DNA from: Acidobacteriota bacterium
GTDB lineage: Bacteria; Acidobacteriota; Vicinamibacteria; Fen-336
DNA length: 64,000 bases
NCBI GenBank assembly: GCA_022340585.1
Contig: JAJDNS010000067.1
Location: 22,211 to 86,210 of the forward strand
Reading direction: 5' to 3'
Shown: positions 1 to 8,918 of the stretch, piece by piece
Numbering within the stretch: position 1 is the stretch's first letter
Layout: the number at the start of each line of letters is the position of its first letter
The notes under the pieces: generated by a model
What the model saw: only the letters and a program-made list of their open reading frames with translations
The model's database searches: none
What the model was told of the DNA's origin: nothing
Translations under genes and position numbers: made by a program

Positions 1-376
1 CGAACGGTATCCAGGGCGAGGGCGCCTTCGTGGTCGTGTTGTAGCCCACGCTCGCCGACAGCACCGGGTTCGGCCTCTCCCCCGCCGTGACTCGCCCCGC
101 CTGCGCCACCGACCACCGCGCCCGGGCCACGTCGAGATCGGGCTGGAAGTAGAAGGCGGCCAGAGTCAGGGTCCTGAGGTCCCAGGCCCGCGGCGGCCAG
201 CTCCCGGGCCCTTCGGTGTTCGCCTCGACGAAGGCCCGCAGGCCGGGGGCGGTGAGGCTTCGCGCGGCATGCTCCTGCGCGGTGCGCGCGGGATCGATCG
301 GCTGCGCGTGATAGTGCACACACCCGCCGAGCAGAAGAAGACCGATCGACGTGGCCCGCGGACCGGAGAGAATCAT
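1..376 (-). CDS. TolC-like outer-membrane efflux lipoprotein, N-terminal part (runs off the window)
   Basis: The reading frame starts at ATG 376 and stays open to base 1, so only about 125 residues are visible and the C-terminus is outside the window. The first residues form a lipoprotein signal with a lipobox (L-L-G-G-C, Cys at about residue 19). The mature part has the helical pattern LTLAAFYFQPDLDVARARW followed by A-G-x-x-x-x-A-G-E-R-x-N-P, typical of the N-terminal helices of outer-membrane efflux proteins (OEP/TolC fold), where the early A-R and N-P motifs are conserved. It probably forms the outer-membrane duct of a tripartite pump or heavy-metal exporter. An upstream in-frame start is possible, but the signal peptide makes ATG 376 the best choice. 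The partner adaptor and inner-membrane genes would lie to the left, unseen. Confidence 0.7.
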   Translation of the reverse strand, partial: MILSGPRATSIGLLLLGGCVHYHAQPIDPARTAQEHAARSLTAPGLRAFVEANTEGPGSWPPRAWDLRTLTLAAFYFQPDLDVARARWSVAQAGRVTAGERPNPVLSASVGYNTTTKAPSPWIPF

Positions 377-493
377 GGAAGCCAGCTGCGACTCGCAGGG
401 AAGACCGTACTTCGCCCCCGCCGCACGGGTCAACTGGGGGGCGACGTCCGTCGCGGGACGGGTCGACGCAACGCCGTCTGCAGCGGCCGATGG

Positions 494-499
494 TAGCCT
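494..499 (+). promoter_or_regulatory. putative -10 box (TAGCCT)
   Basis: TAnnnT hexamer 51 bases upstream of the DUF1003 gene start in the divergent gap 377-550. No clear -35 element is visible. Inferred only from position and local AT content. Confidence 0.25.
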
Positions 500-550
500 T
501 GTGCCGGGCCGACCGGGCGCTTGCCGGGCGTCGGGCCATCGGAGGGGCTC

Positions 551-1033
551 ATGGTCAAGTTCGTATCTCCGTTTCACCTCAACAGCCAGCATCTGCACGG
601 GGCCTTTGGCGCAGACTCCTTCGGCCGAAAGGCCGAGTCCTTCGCTCGGTGGTTTGGCACGCCCGCCTTTCTCCTCATCCAGAGCGCCGTGGTGGCGGTG
701 TGGATCCTGCTCAACGTGCTGGCGGCCACGCTGCGCTGGGATCCGTACCCGTTCATCCTGCTCAATCTGGCGTTCTCGCTGCAGGCGGCCTACGCCGCCC
801 CCCTCATCCTGCTCGCCCAGACCCGCCAGGCCGACCGGGAGAAGGCGCTCAGCGAAGCGGACGCCGCCCATCGGGAGGCGCTGGCCACGGCCGCCGCCCA
901 GCGCCAGGACATCGCGCTCCAGCAGACGCAGCGCCTGGAAGAGCTCCTGGCCGCCAACACCGCCCTCACCGAGGAGGTGCAGAACCTGACCCGTCGGATC
1001 CACGAGCGGGTCGTGCGGACGGTGGGCTCCTAG
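551..1033 (+). CDS. DUF1003-family membrane protein
   Basis: 160 residues. The start ATG 551 is preceded by a clear GGAGGGG ribosome binding site, so a longer frame starting at 521 is not needed. Two transmembrane helices (about residues 36-58 and 66-88) contain the DUF1003 hallmark W-D-P-Y-P-F-I-L-L-N-L followed by A-A-Y-A-A-P-L-I-L-L-A-Q. The C-terminal 65 residues form a charged, heptad-like coiled coil (A-D-R-E-K-A-L-S and Q-R-L-E-E-L-L-A segments), which suggests oligomerisation. The family is widespread and its function is not established; a cyclic-nucleotide or stress-related membrane role is sometimes guessed. Its stop codon directly abuts the GTG start of the next gene, so the two are probably co-transcribed and translationally coupled. 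Confidence 0.85.
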   Translation: MVKFVSPFHLNSQHLHGAFGADSFGRKAESFARWFGTPAFLLIQSAVVAVWILLNVLAATLRWDPYPFILLNLAFSLQAAYAAPLILLAQTRQADREKALSEADAAHREALATAAAQRQDIALQQTQRLEELLAANTALTEEVQNLTRRIHERVVRTVGS

Positions 1034-1711
1034 GTGGCCACCGAGCGACAGGACGTCGAGGCGGCCCGCGCCTTCTACGACCGTATCAGCCACGTCTACG
1101 ATGCCCTGTCCGACTCCAGCGAGCACGAGAGCCGCGAGCGCGGCCTCGAGCTGCTCGCTCCGGTGGAGGGCGAGCGGATCCTGGAGATCGGCTTTGGCAC
1201 CGGGCAGGCGCTCGTCCCGCTGGCGCGGGCGGTGGGCCCCTCCGGCGGCGTGAGCGGGATCGACATCTCCGAGGGGATGGCACGTTTGGCCCGCCGGCGC
1301 CTCGAGGACTGCGACCTCATCGATCGCGTCGAGCTGCGCGTGGACGCCGCTCCCCCGCTGCCCTGGCCGGACTCCCGCTTCGACGCCGTGACCATGAGCT
1401 TCACCCTGGAGCTGTTTCCCGACGACGTGATCCCGGAGCTCCTCGCGGAGACGCGTCGGGTGCTCCGGCCCGGGGGAAGGCTGGGAGTCGTCTCGATGGC
1501 CGTCAGTCCCCGGGGTGAGCGGGAGAGCGCGCTCACCCACACCTACAAGTGGCTGCACCGCCACTTCCCCCACATCGTGGACTGCCGGCCCATCGACGCC
1601 CCCGCCCGGATCCGCGCCGCGGGCTTCGACTCACGGGAGGAGATCGGGATGGCGATCTGGACCTTGCCGGTCGTGGCCCTGGTGGCGGTGTCGCAAGGCA
1701 CGCTTGGCTGA
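1034..1711 (+). CDS. class I SAM-dependent methyltransferase
   Basis: 225 residues, starting with GTG immediately after the stop of the DUF1003 gene (zero-base spacing). The SAM-binding motif I is I-L-E-I-G-F-G-T-G-Q-A around residue 50, followed by the acidic loop G-I-D-I-S (motif II) and the P-L-P-W-P-D-S-R-F-D-A-V motif typical of UbiE/COQ5-like methyltransferases, then V-L-R-P-G-G-R-L. The substrate cannot be read from the sequence. The C-terminal stretch ends in a hydrophobic segment (T-L-P-V-V-A-L-V-A-V), unusual for a soluble methyltransferase and perhaps a membrane contact. Coupling to a membrane DUF1003 protein suggests a lipid or quinone-like substrate, which is inference only. Confidence 0.8.
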   Translation: MATERQDVEAARAFYDRISHVYDALSDSSEHESRERGLELLAPVEGERILEIGFGTGQALVPLARAVGPSGGVSGIDISEGMARLARRRLEDCDLIDRVELRVDAAPPLPWPDSRFDAVTMSFTLELFPDDVIPELLAETRRVLRPGGRLGVVSMAVSPRGERESALTHTYKWLHRHFPHIVDCRPIDAPARIRAAGFDSREEIGMAIWTLPVVALVAVSQGTLG

Positions 1712-1823
1712 GTCACGACCCGCTCTCTCGGAACGGGTGAAAGGCGCGCCGAACCCGCAGGTCCCCCTCTCCCCTCCTGCCTCGGGTACGGGTAGAACCT
1801 TCTCGGCGGTGCCCGGGAGGGCC

Positions 1824-1829
1824 TAGAAT
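1824..1829 (+). promoter_or_regulatory. putative -10 box (TAGAAT) of the MprF-like gene
   Basis: TAGAAT lies 17 bases upstream of ATG 1847. Transcription would start around 1836, leaving only about 10 untranslated bases, and no good Shine-Dalgarno is present. A matching -35 is not obvious. Confidence 0.4.
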
Positions 1830-1846
1830 CGACACCCGGATCACCA

Positions 1847-4435
1847 ATGACCGCGCCGGAGTCGTCCGCGACGATGGAGGGAGCCCTTCCGGCCTGGGTC
1901 CAGCGCTGGCTCGCGCCCGCCGTCGGTTTCACGCTGTTCGTCGCCGCCCTGCTCGTGCTGCGCCGCGAGCTGCACGCCGTTGGCTACCACGAGCTGTCGA
2001 CGGCCGTCTTCAGCCGTGACGCCTCCGTCCTCGCCCTGGCGGTCCTGCTGACGGCGCTCAACTACCTCGTTCTGACCGGCTATGACCTGCTGGCCCTCCG
2101 ATACGTGGGCCGTCCCCTGCCGGTGGCCAGGGTCGCGTTCGCCTCTTTCGTGGCGTACGCGATCCAGCACAACGTCGGCTTCGGCTGGGTATCGGGGGCC
2201 TCGGTGCGGTACCGCTTCTACTCGCGGTGGGGGGTGACTCCCGCGGAGCTGTCGCGGATCGTCTTCTTCTACACGACCACCTTCTGGCTCGGCCTGCTGG
2301 TGCTGGGAGGGCTCACCCTGCTCCTCGATCCGCTGCCCGCCCTGCACCAGCTGCCGGGACGCCAGCTCTCCGGCGCCTTCGGTGCGCTGCTCCTCGCCCT
2401 GTGCCTCGCCTACGCGGTGGCGGCGGTGAGGCGCCGGGGCGCCCTGCGCCTGGGTCGCCTGGAGCTGTCGCTTCCGGCGCCGACGATCGTGGCCGGGCAG
2501 TTCGCGCTTTCCCTCCTCGACTGGATGCTGGCCGCCGCCGTCGCCTGGGTGCTGCTGCCGGCCGGGCGCCCGGCCTTCCCGCTCTTCGTCGGCGCGTTCC
2601 TGGTGGCCCAGCTTCTCTCCATGATCTCGCACGTGCCCGGCGGCGTGGGCGTCTTTGAAACGCTGCTGGTGCTGCTGTTGAAGCCGGTCCTGCCGGCCGC
2701 CGAGGTGCTGCCGGCGCTGCTGCTGTTCCGGGTCGTCTACTACCTGCTGCCGCTGGCGCTGGCCCTCGTGCTGCTCGTGGGCGACGAGCTGCTGCAGCGG
2801 CGCGACCAGGCCCGCCGGGTGACGGCGGCGTTCGGGAGCCTCACGGTCGAGCTCGCGCCGCGGCTCCTGGCGGTCTTCGTCTTCCTGGGCGGGGCGGTGC
2901 TGCTGTTCTCGGGGGCAACGCCCTCCGAGCACTCGCGCCTGCGCTGGCTCGAGCGCTTCCTCCCCCTCGGCGTACTCGAGCTGTCGCACTTCGTGGGCAG
3001 CGTCGTGGGCGTCGGCCTGCTGCTGCTGTCGCGGGGCATCGCGCGCCGGCTGGACGCCTCCTGGCATCTCGCGGTGACCGGCCTGGGCCTCGGCGTGGTC
3101 GCGTCCCTCTTCAAGGGCGGCGACTACGAGGAGGCGACGCTGCTCGCCCTGCTCCTCGTGGTCCTGGTGCGGGCCCGGGGCGAGTTCGACCGCAAGGCGG
3201 CCTTCTTCGGGGGACGCTTCTCCCCCGGCTGGGTGGCGGCACTGGTGGCAGTGGTGGGAGCGTCGGTGTGGCTGGGCTTCTTCTCGTTCCGTCACGCGGA
3301 CTACTCGCGGCAGCTCTGGTGGAGCTTCGAGCTTCGCGGGGACGCCTCACGCTTCCTGCGCGCCTCCGTGGGCGCGGCGGTCGCGCTGCTGGCGTTCGGC
3401 GCCTCGCGCCTGCTCCGCCCGGCCCCGCCGGAGCTGAGCCTGCCGTCCGCGGAGGACCTCGACGCGGCCGCGGCGGTGATCGCCACCCAGGACTCGGCGT
3501 CGGCCTGTCTCGTGTACATGGGCGACAAGGCAGTCCTGTTCGACGCCGACCGACGCGGCTTCGTCATGTACGGGGTCCGGGGCGAGACCTGGGTGGCGCT
3601 CGGGGATCCGGTCGGTCCGGACGAGGGCAGGCCGGGCCTGGTGCGGGCGTTTCTGGAGCGCTGCGACGATTTCGACGGCACCCCGGTCTTCTACGAGGTG
3701 GCCAGGGACCGCCTGCATCTCTACGCCGACTTCGGCCTGTCCTTCGTCAAGCTGGGCGAGGAGGCGAGGGTGCCGCTGCGAGGCTTCTCTCTCGAGGGCG
3801 GCGGGGCGAAGCAGCTGCGCCAGAGCCTCCGCCGGCTGGAGCGCGAGGGGTGCGACTTCCGCTTGCTCGATGCGCCCGAGGTCGTCGCTCGGCTCCCCGA
3901 CCTGCGGGCGGTCTCCGACGAGTGGCTGTCGCGGAAGGACGCCGCGGAGAAGGGCTTCTCCCTGGGCTTCTTCAGTGACGACTACCTGCGCCGCCTGCCG
4001 GTGGCGGTCCTTGCACGGGGCCCCCGCATCGAGGCGTTCGCCAACGTCTGGACGGGACAGCGCCGGGTCGAGCTCTCCGTGGACATGATGCGCTACCGCG
4101 AGACGGCCCCCCCCGGGGTGATGGAGGCGCTCTTCGTTCACCTCATGCTCTGGGGGCAGCAGCAGGGCTACCAATGGTTCAACCTGGGGATGGCTCCGCT
4201 GTCGGGGCTCGAGGAATCGCCACTGGCTCCGTGGTGGAACCGGATCGCCGGCTTCCTGTTCGAGTACGGCGAGGCCTTCTACAACTTCCAGGGCCTGCGC
4301 GCGTACAAGGAGAAGTTCCGCCCGACCTGGGAGCCGCGCTACCTGGTCTACCCCGGGGGCCTCGCATTGCCCCGTATCATGGCCGACGTCGCGGCGCTCG
4401 TCGCCGGCAGCTACCGAAGGATCCTGCTCAAGTGA
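1847..4435 (+). CDS. mprF: bifunctional aminoacyl-phosphatidylglycerol synthase/flippase (MprF-like)
   Basis: 862 residues, the usual length of full MprF. Residues about 15-340 form the polytopic UPF0104-type flippase half, including the conserved N-V-G-F-G-W-V-S-G and V-P-G-G-V-G-V-F-E motifs. More membrane helices follow to about residue 550. The cytosolic C-terminal DUF2156 domain (about 560-862) carries P-V-F-Y-E-V, the L-R-Q-S-L-R-R-L helix and the late W-F-N-L-G-M-A-P-L-S-G motif. The family transfers lysine or alanine from tRNA to phosphatidylglycerol and flips the product outward, lowering surface negative charge and giving resistance to cationic peptides. The amino acid specificity cannot be read from the sequence. 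It is convergent with kup, with a 58-base gap. Confidence 0.93.
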   Translation: MTAPESSATMEGALPAWVQRWLAPAVGFTLFVAALLVLRRELHAVGYHELSTAVFSRDASVLALAVLLTALNYLVLTGYDLLALRYVGRPLPVARVAFASFVAYAIQHNVGFGWVSGASVRYRFYSRWGVTPAELSRIVFFYTTTFWLGLLVLGGLTLLLDPLPALHQLPGRQLSGAFGALLLALCLAYAVAAVRRRGALRLGRLELSLPAPTIVAGQFALSLLDWMLAAAVAWVLLPAGRPAFPLFVGAFLVAQLLSMISHVPGGVGVFETLLVLLLKPVLPAAEVLPALLLFRVVYYLLPLALALVLLVGDELLQRRDQARRVTAAFGSLTVELAPRLLAVFVFLGGAVLLFSGATPSEHSRLRWLERFLPLGVLELSHFVGSVVGVGLLLLSRGIARRLDASWHLAVTGLGLGVVASLFKGGDYEEATLLALLLVVLVRARGEFDRKAAFFGGRFSPGWVAALVAVVGASVWLGFFSFRHADYSRQLWWSFELRGDASRFLRASVGAAVALLAFGASRLLRPAPPELSLPSAEDLDAAAAVIATQDSASACLVYMGDKAVLFDADRRGFVMYGVRGETWVALGDPVGPDEGRPGLVRAFLERCDDFDGTPVFYEVARDRLHLYADFGLSFVKLGEEARVPLRGFSLEGGGAKQLRQSLRRLEREGCDFRLLDAPEVVARLPDLRAVSDEWLSRKDAAEKGFSLGFFSDDYLRRLPVAVLARGPRIEAFANVWTGQRRVELSVDMMRYRETAPPGVMEALFVHLMLWGQQQGYQWFNLGMAPLSGLEESPLAPWWNRIAGFLFEYGEAFYNFQGLRAYKEKFRPTWEPRYLVYPGGLALPRIMADVAALVAGSYRRILLK

Positions 4436-4493
4436 GCCTCCCGAGCTACGACGGGGGACGCGGGTGGCTCCGATCCCACGTCATGGAGGGACA

Positions 4494-6413
4494 TCAGAGC
4501 GGTATCTGCTCCCCGATCTCGACGACCCGGTCCGGGGGAATGCGAAAGAAGGTCGTCGCGCCCGCGGCGTTTCGCGACATGAACGCGAAGAGCCTCGCGC
4601 GCCAGAGCGGCAGGCCACCCTTTCCCCCGGCCAGGAACCGCTCCCGGCCCAGGAAGAAGCTGGTCTCGGCCACCGTCAGCTCGAGCCCCTTGCTCTTGGC
4701 CGCGGCCAGGATGTGGGGAACGCTCGGGTCCTGCATGAAGCCGTAGCGTGCGCTGATCCGGTGGAAGCCGTTGCCGAGGGACTCCACCTCGACCCGCTCG
4801 CCGCTGGCGACATAGGGGATCTCCTCCGTCACCACCGTCAGGACCACGACCTCCTCGTGCAGCACCTTGTTGTGCTTGAGGTTGTGGAGCAGGGCCGGGG
4901 GCACCAGACCGGGGTTGCCGGTCATGAAGACCGCCCGCCCGGAGACACGCACCGGCGCGTCCTCCTCGAGCTTCTCGAGGAAGCGCTCGAACGAGAGCCC
5001 CTTGGCGCGGAACCGCTGCGCCAGCAGCTCGCGTCCCCGCTTCCAGGTCATGAGGAGAGTGAAGACGGCCAGTCCGATGACCAGCGGGAACCACGCTCCG
5101 TGGGCGATCTTCACGACGTTGGCGCCGAAGAAGGAGAGGTCCACGAGCAGGAACAGGGTCGCGGGGGCGGCGGCGGCGAGTCGGGTCCACTGCCACCTCT
5201 CACGGGCCACGACGTAGAAGAGGACGGTGGCGATGAGCATCGTGGTCGTCACCGCCACGCCGTAGGCCGCGGCCAGCCTGCTCGAGGAGCGGAAGCCGAG
5301 AACCAGGGCGACGGTGGCCAGCATGAGAGTCCAGTTCACCGCCGGGACGAAGATCTGCCCCGGCTCCGTCTCCGAGGTGTGGATGATCTGGAGCCGCGGG
5401 CAGTAGCCTAGCTGGATCGCCTGGCGGGTGAGGGAGAACGCGCCCGAGATGACGGCCTGGGAGGCGATGATCGTCGCCGCCGTCGCCAACCCCACCAGGG
5501 GGTACAGGGCCCACTGGGGAACGAGTCTGAAGAAGGGATTGTGGGCCGCCCCCGGATCGCGGAGCACGAGGGCAGCCTGACCGAAGTAGCTGAGGAGAAG
5601 ACACGGCAGCACGAGGACGTACCAGGTGAGCCGGATGGGGCGCCGGCCGAAGTGTCCCATGTCCGCGTACAGGGCCTCCGTTCCGGTGACCACGAGGAAG
5701 ACGGCACCGAGGACGAGGTAGCCGTGCCCCCCGTTGCGCAACAGGAACTCGAGGCCCCGGGCGGGATGCAGGGCGGCCAGGACGCCGGGCTCCTGGACCA
5801 GCCCGCGCAGGCCGAGAGCGGCGATGACCAGCAGCCAGACCAGGGTGACGGGACCGAAGAGGGCTCCGATCCGCGCCGTGCCCCTCCGCTGGATCAGGAA
5901 CAGGGCGGCGAGGATGGCCACGGTGATCGGCACCACGTAGGGAGCGAACACCGGCGTCGCCACCTCCAGGCCCTCGACAGCGCTCATCACCGAGATCGCC
6001 GGGGTGATCATGCCGTCGCCGTACAACAACGAGGCGCCGAACAAACCCACAGCCACGAGGGCGAGGCGCTGGCGGTTTCGAGTGCGTCTCTCGGGCCGAA
6101 CCAGGGCCAGCAGGGCGATGACGCCTCCCTCCCCGTTGTTGTCGGCGCGCAGGATGAAGGTCAGGTACTTGCCGCTGACGACGAGCAGGAGAGACCAGAA
6201 TACGAGCGACAGCACCCCGAGGACGTTCGCTCGCGAGGGCTCGATGCCGTACTCACCGTAGAAGCACTCGCGGATGGCATAGAGGGGGCTCGTCCCGATG
6301 TCGCCGTACACGACGCCCAGGGCGGCCAGGCACAGCATCGCGAGGCGACGCCCATGCGGAGCGGGGGCCCCTTCTCCTTCGGCTCGGGCGGCGAGTCCTT
6401 CCCCAGGAGTCAT
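4494..6413 (-). CDS. kup: Kup-type potassium uptake protein
   Basis: 639 residues, standard for the KUP/HAK/KT family. The first membrane segment has the signature G-V-V-Y-G-D-I-G-T-S-P-L-Y-A around residue 35, followed by N-G-E-G-G-V-I-A-L-L. About 12 transmembrane helices occupy residues 30-470. The cytosolic C-terminal domain (about 480-639) ends with the E-T-S-F-F-L-G-R-E motif. It takes up K+ with protons across the inner membrane. A GGAAGAG ribosome binding site sits before ATG 6413. Nothing nearby suggests specific regulation apart from the -10-like box at 6494-6499. Confidence 0.95.
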   Translation of the reverse strand: MTPGEGLAARAEGEGAPAPHGRRLAMLCLAALGVVYGDIGTSPLYAIRECFYGEYGIEPSRANVLGVLSLVFWSLLLVVSGKYLTFILRADNNGEGGVIALLALVRPERRTRNRQRLALVAVGLFGASLLYGDGMITPAISVMSAVEGLEVATPVFAPYVVPITVAILAALFLIQRRGTARIGALFGPVTLVWLLVIAALGLRGLVQEPGVLAALHPARGLEFLLRNGGHGYLVLGAVFLVVTGTEALYADMGHFGRRPIRLTWYVLVLPCLLLSYFGQAALVLRDPGAAHNPFFRLVPQWALYPLVGLATAATIIASQAVISGAFSLTRQAIQLGYCPRLQIIHTSETEPGQIFVPAVNWTLMLATVALVLGFRSSSRLAAAYGVAVTTTMLIATVLFYVVARERWQWTRLAAAAPATLFLLVDLSFFGANVVKIAHGAWFPLVIGLAVFTLLMTWKRGRELLAQRFRAKGLSFERFLEKLEEDAPVRVSGRAVFMTGNPGLVPPALLHNLKHNKVLHEEVVVLTVVTEEIPYVASGERVEVESLGNGFHRISARYGFMQDPSVPHILAAAKSKGLELTVAETSFFLGRERFLAGGKGGLPLWRARLFAFMSRNAAGATTFFRIPPDRVVEIGEQIPL

Positions 6414-6493
6414 CGGCTGCTCTTCCCGGCTGACCTGACGTTCGAGCCGGACGGGCGAGGTCGGAAGCGACCTGCCCGCCCGGCGCGTCGCCC

Positions 6494-6499
6494 ATCCTA
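6494..6499 (-). promoter_or_regulatory. putative -10 box (TAGGAT) of kup
   Basis: Read on the minus strand, TAGGAT lies about 80 bases upstream of the kup start in the short gap between kup and the upstream stress gene. It belongs to the recurring TAnnnT class seen across the window. Confidence 0.3.
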
Positions 6500-6522
6500 C
6501 CCCAGAGATCTCGCTGAGACCC

Positions 6523-7113
6523 TCAGGTCACCGTGTGGTGGCGGCGGGAGCTTCGCCGTGATGCCCGGCGCGCTCTTCGACGGCGGCCGCCGTACGGCCA
6601 GGCGTCGAGCCGGACGTGCGCGGTGATGAACCTGGCTCCGGCCACCTGGAGGAGGGCCGCCCACTCGTGCGCTTCCCCTCGGGACACCTGAGCGACGAGG
6701 ACGACCTGGCGCTTGTCCAGGGCCTCCTCGAATGCGGGCACCTCGGTCGCCGAGAGGCCGAGGCGCCGCAGTGCCGTCGGCAGCCGCGCGGACCCGCGGC
6801 CGGACGCCGGCCCTTCGGACAGCTCCCGGGCAATCGGTCCGAGAGCCACCACGAAGCCCAGGTGCGGCAGGCGCACCCGGGCGGATTGCTGGAACCGAAA
6901 CCACAGATGGGGGGACACCGCCCGCTGCCGCTGCCAGCCCGGGACCGGAGGGTCAGGCTCGGGGACTGACATCCCGGACTCCCGGGCGAGCAGCGACAGG
7001 CGGTCGGAGTCGAAGCCCCGACGCCACAGGGACTCGACCGCCGACTCCGCCCGCCCCGCGTTCTCGAACAGTGCCACGAGGAGAATCTCGGAGGGAGCTT
7101 CGAGCCCGGTCAT
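6523..7113 (-). CDS. YflT/general-stress-17M-like domain protein
   Basis: 196 residues, starting at ATG 7113, which overlaps the stop codon of the DegP-like gene (ATGA at 7110-7113). The N-terminus (residues about 8-45) reads as a small alpha-beta domain: L-L-V-A-L-F-E-N, then A-E-S-A-V-E-S-L-W-R-R-G-F, then D-R-L-S-L-L-A-R-E. This is the pattern of the heat-induced stress YflT domain that senses or scaffolds in general stress proteins. A second copy of the fold may lie at about 115-165 (A-F-E-E-A-L-D-K-R-Q-V-V-L-V-A). The last 20 residues are very arginine-rich. The function is unknown. Coupling to a periplasmic protease suggests a stress role. Confidence 0.7.
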   Translation of the reverse strand: MTGLEAPSEILLVALFENAGRAESAVESLWRRGFDSDRLSLLARESGMSVPEPDPPVPGWQRQRAVSPHLWFRFQQSARVRLPHLGFVVALGPIARELSEGPASGRGSARLPTALRRLGLSATEVPAFEEALDKRQVVLVAQVSRGEAHEWAALLQVAGARFITAHVRLDAWPYGGRRRRARRASRRSSRRHHTVT

Positions 7114-8603
7114 GACGCCCTCACCACCACGAAGACATAGCCCCTCCCGCGGCGCACACGGAGCCGCATCAGGTCCGACGACTGCGCCTTCTTCACCGCC
7201 GCCTGCAAGCTCGCCGCGTCCGTGACCGACTGCCCGTCGACGCTCGCGATGACGTCGCCTTCCCGGATGCCCGCGGAATCGGCCCGGCCGCCGGGCTCTA
7301 CGTCGACGACCACTGCGCCCCGGGTGTCGGGAGGAATGCCGAGCCTCTGGGCGAGGTCCGGGGTCAGGGACTCGGCGGAGAGCCCGAGGTACCCGTGATC
7401 CGCTCCCGATGACGACGTCGCGTCGGCAACGGTGGCGTCGGGAAACGTCCCCAGGGTGGCCTCGAAGGTCTTCTCGGACCCGTCGCGCAGCACCTTCATC
7501 GAGACCTCCGTGTCCGGACCCAGGCGTGCGACGCGGCGGGACAGGTCCGAGCCGTCTTCGATCGGCTGGCCGTCCAGGGAGACGACGACGTCCCCGGGCT
7601 TCAGTCCGGCCTCGTCCGCGGGGCTGCCGGCGGTCACGTCGCTGACGATCGCGCCGTGGGCCTCCTTCATCTTCAGGCTCTCCGCCAGGTCCTCGTCGAT
7701 GTTCTGGATCTGGATGCCGAGCCAGCCGCGCACGACGTGGCCGGTGTCGCGGAGCTGGGGCAGGATGTCGCGCGCCACGTTGATCGGCACGGCGAACCCG
7801 ACCCCGGAGTACTGCTGGGCGCCACCCGTCATGATCAGGGTGTTGATGCCGACCACCTCGCCCCGCTCGTTGATCAGCGGACCGCCCGAGTTTCCGGGAT
7901 TGATCGCAGCGTCGGTCTGGAGCATGTCGATGGGAGTGCCTCCGGTGGACAGATCGAGCGAGCGTCCCTTGAACGAGACGACGCCCACCGTGACGCTGTT
8001 GCCACCGAGCCCGAAGGGATTGCCGATGGCCATCACCCATTCCCCGACCCGAGTCGAGTCGGAATCTCCGAATGGAATCGGCTGCAGGGGCTCATGGGGC
8101 TCGATCTCGAGGAGCGCGACGTCGGTGCGGGCGTCCTCGCCGATCGTCTTCGCCTTGTAGTGATGCCCGTTCGTGAGGGTGACCGTCACCTCGTCGGCGT
8201 TGTCCACCACGTGGCGGTTTGTCAGGATGTGGCCCTCGTCGTCGACGATGAACCCGGACCCCAGGCTGCGCTGGGTCAAGGTCTCTCCTCCCCGGTGTCC
8301 CCAGGGGCCCACGAACGGCCTTCCCCCGGGGCCGAAGAACTGCCAGAAGGGATCGGCGGCCTGTGCCTCGTGAATCACCTTTGATGTGCTGATGTTGACG
8401 ACGGCCGCGTCGTCCCTCTGCGCAATGTCCTGGAAGGTGCCCACCGCTGCCGGGGCGCCCGCCGCCAGGACGGGGGCGGGAGCGACCTTCGTGTTCGAGG
8501 AGCGATCTGCTCCCCACAGCTGGCCGGATCCCACGGCGCCGACGAACACGCCCATGAGCCCAACCGATGCCAGTGCAACAATGGACTTGAACCTCTTCGA
8601 CAT
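7110..8603 (-). CDS. degP: DegP/HtrA-family periplasmic serine protease
   Basis: 497 residues. ATG 8603 was chosen because AAGGAGA lies at ideal spacing; the longer open frame upstream lacks such a site. An N-terminal membrane/signal segment (about residues 5-30) precedes a trypsin-like domain with the full catalytic triad: His in L-T-N-R-H-V-V, Asp in T-D-V-A-L-L, Ser in N-P-G-N-S-G-G-P. Two PDZ domains follow (about 285-375 and 395-490), the first with G-A-I-V-S-D-V, the second starting Y-L-G-L. The protein acts on misfolded envelope proteins. It is divergent from the secreted protein at 8919 and translationally coupled to the YflT-like gene. Confidence 0.93.
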   Translation of the reverse strand: MSKRFKSIVALASVGLMGVFVGAVGSGQLWGADRSSNTKVAPAPVLAAGAPAAVGTFQDIAQRDDAAVVNISTSKVIHEAQAADPFWQFFGPGGRPFVGPWGHRGGETLTQRSLGSGFIVDDEGHILTNRHVVDNADEVTVTLTNGHHYKAKTIGEDARTDVALLEIEPHEPLQPIPFGDSDSTRVGEWVMAIGNPFGLGGNSVTVGVVSFKGRSLDLSTGGTPIDMLQTDAAINPGNSGGPLINERGEVVGINTLIMTGGAQQYSGVGFAVPINVARDILPQLRDTGHVVRGWLGIQIQNIDEDLAESLKMKEAHGAIVSDVTAGSPADEAGLKPGDVVVSLDGQPIEDGSDLSRRVARLGPDTEVSMKVLRDGSEKTFEATLGTFPDATVADATSSSGADHGYLGLSAESLTPDLAQRLGIPPDTRGAVVVDVEPGGRADSAGIREGDVIASVDGQSVTDAASLQAAVKKAQSSDLMRLRVRRGRGYVFVVVRAS

Positions 8604-8918
8604 GACCATCTCCTTTGCGTTCATTTCCACCACCGTTCTTTCGGCTCTCATTGGATTGGACGCAGGGTTCCCTTGCCACGCTCTGTCGCGGGTATTACAG
8701 ACGTGAAAGGTCCGAGCGGCCCCTCTCGGCGGCCTGGGCCCGGAGGAAGCGGTGCGACAGCGGCGACACGGGGCCAACGACATTTCACCGCTGAAACCTT
8801 CCCGAAACGCTGCCGCAAGGTCCGCATCCGTCTAACGAGACGAGTGCGTTGGACGCTGGCGGCCCCACGGAGCAGTCGGTGGTGCCAGGGAATCCAACGC
8901 CAGGAAAGGAGCAGACAG
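8604..8918. promoter_or_regulatory. divergent intergenic region with a small palindrome
   Basis: 315 bases between degP (minus) and the secreted protein gene (plus). No convincing ORF. It contains a palindrome TTTCA-CCGC-TGAAA at 8783-8796, which could be an operator or hairpin, and strong ribosome binding sites at both ends. The TCS pair 2 kb away is a natural candidate regulator, but no repeat matching a known OmpR-family box was recognised. Confidence 0.4.

Noticed and set aside
1841..3295. A minus-strand frame of 484 residues opposite the MprF-like gene
   Set aside because: Same shadow effect, very Glu/Gln/Arg-rich; MprF is certain.
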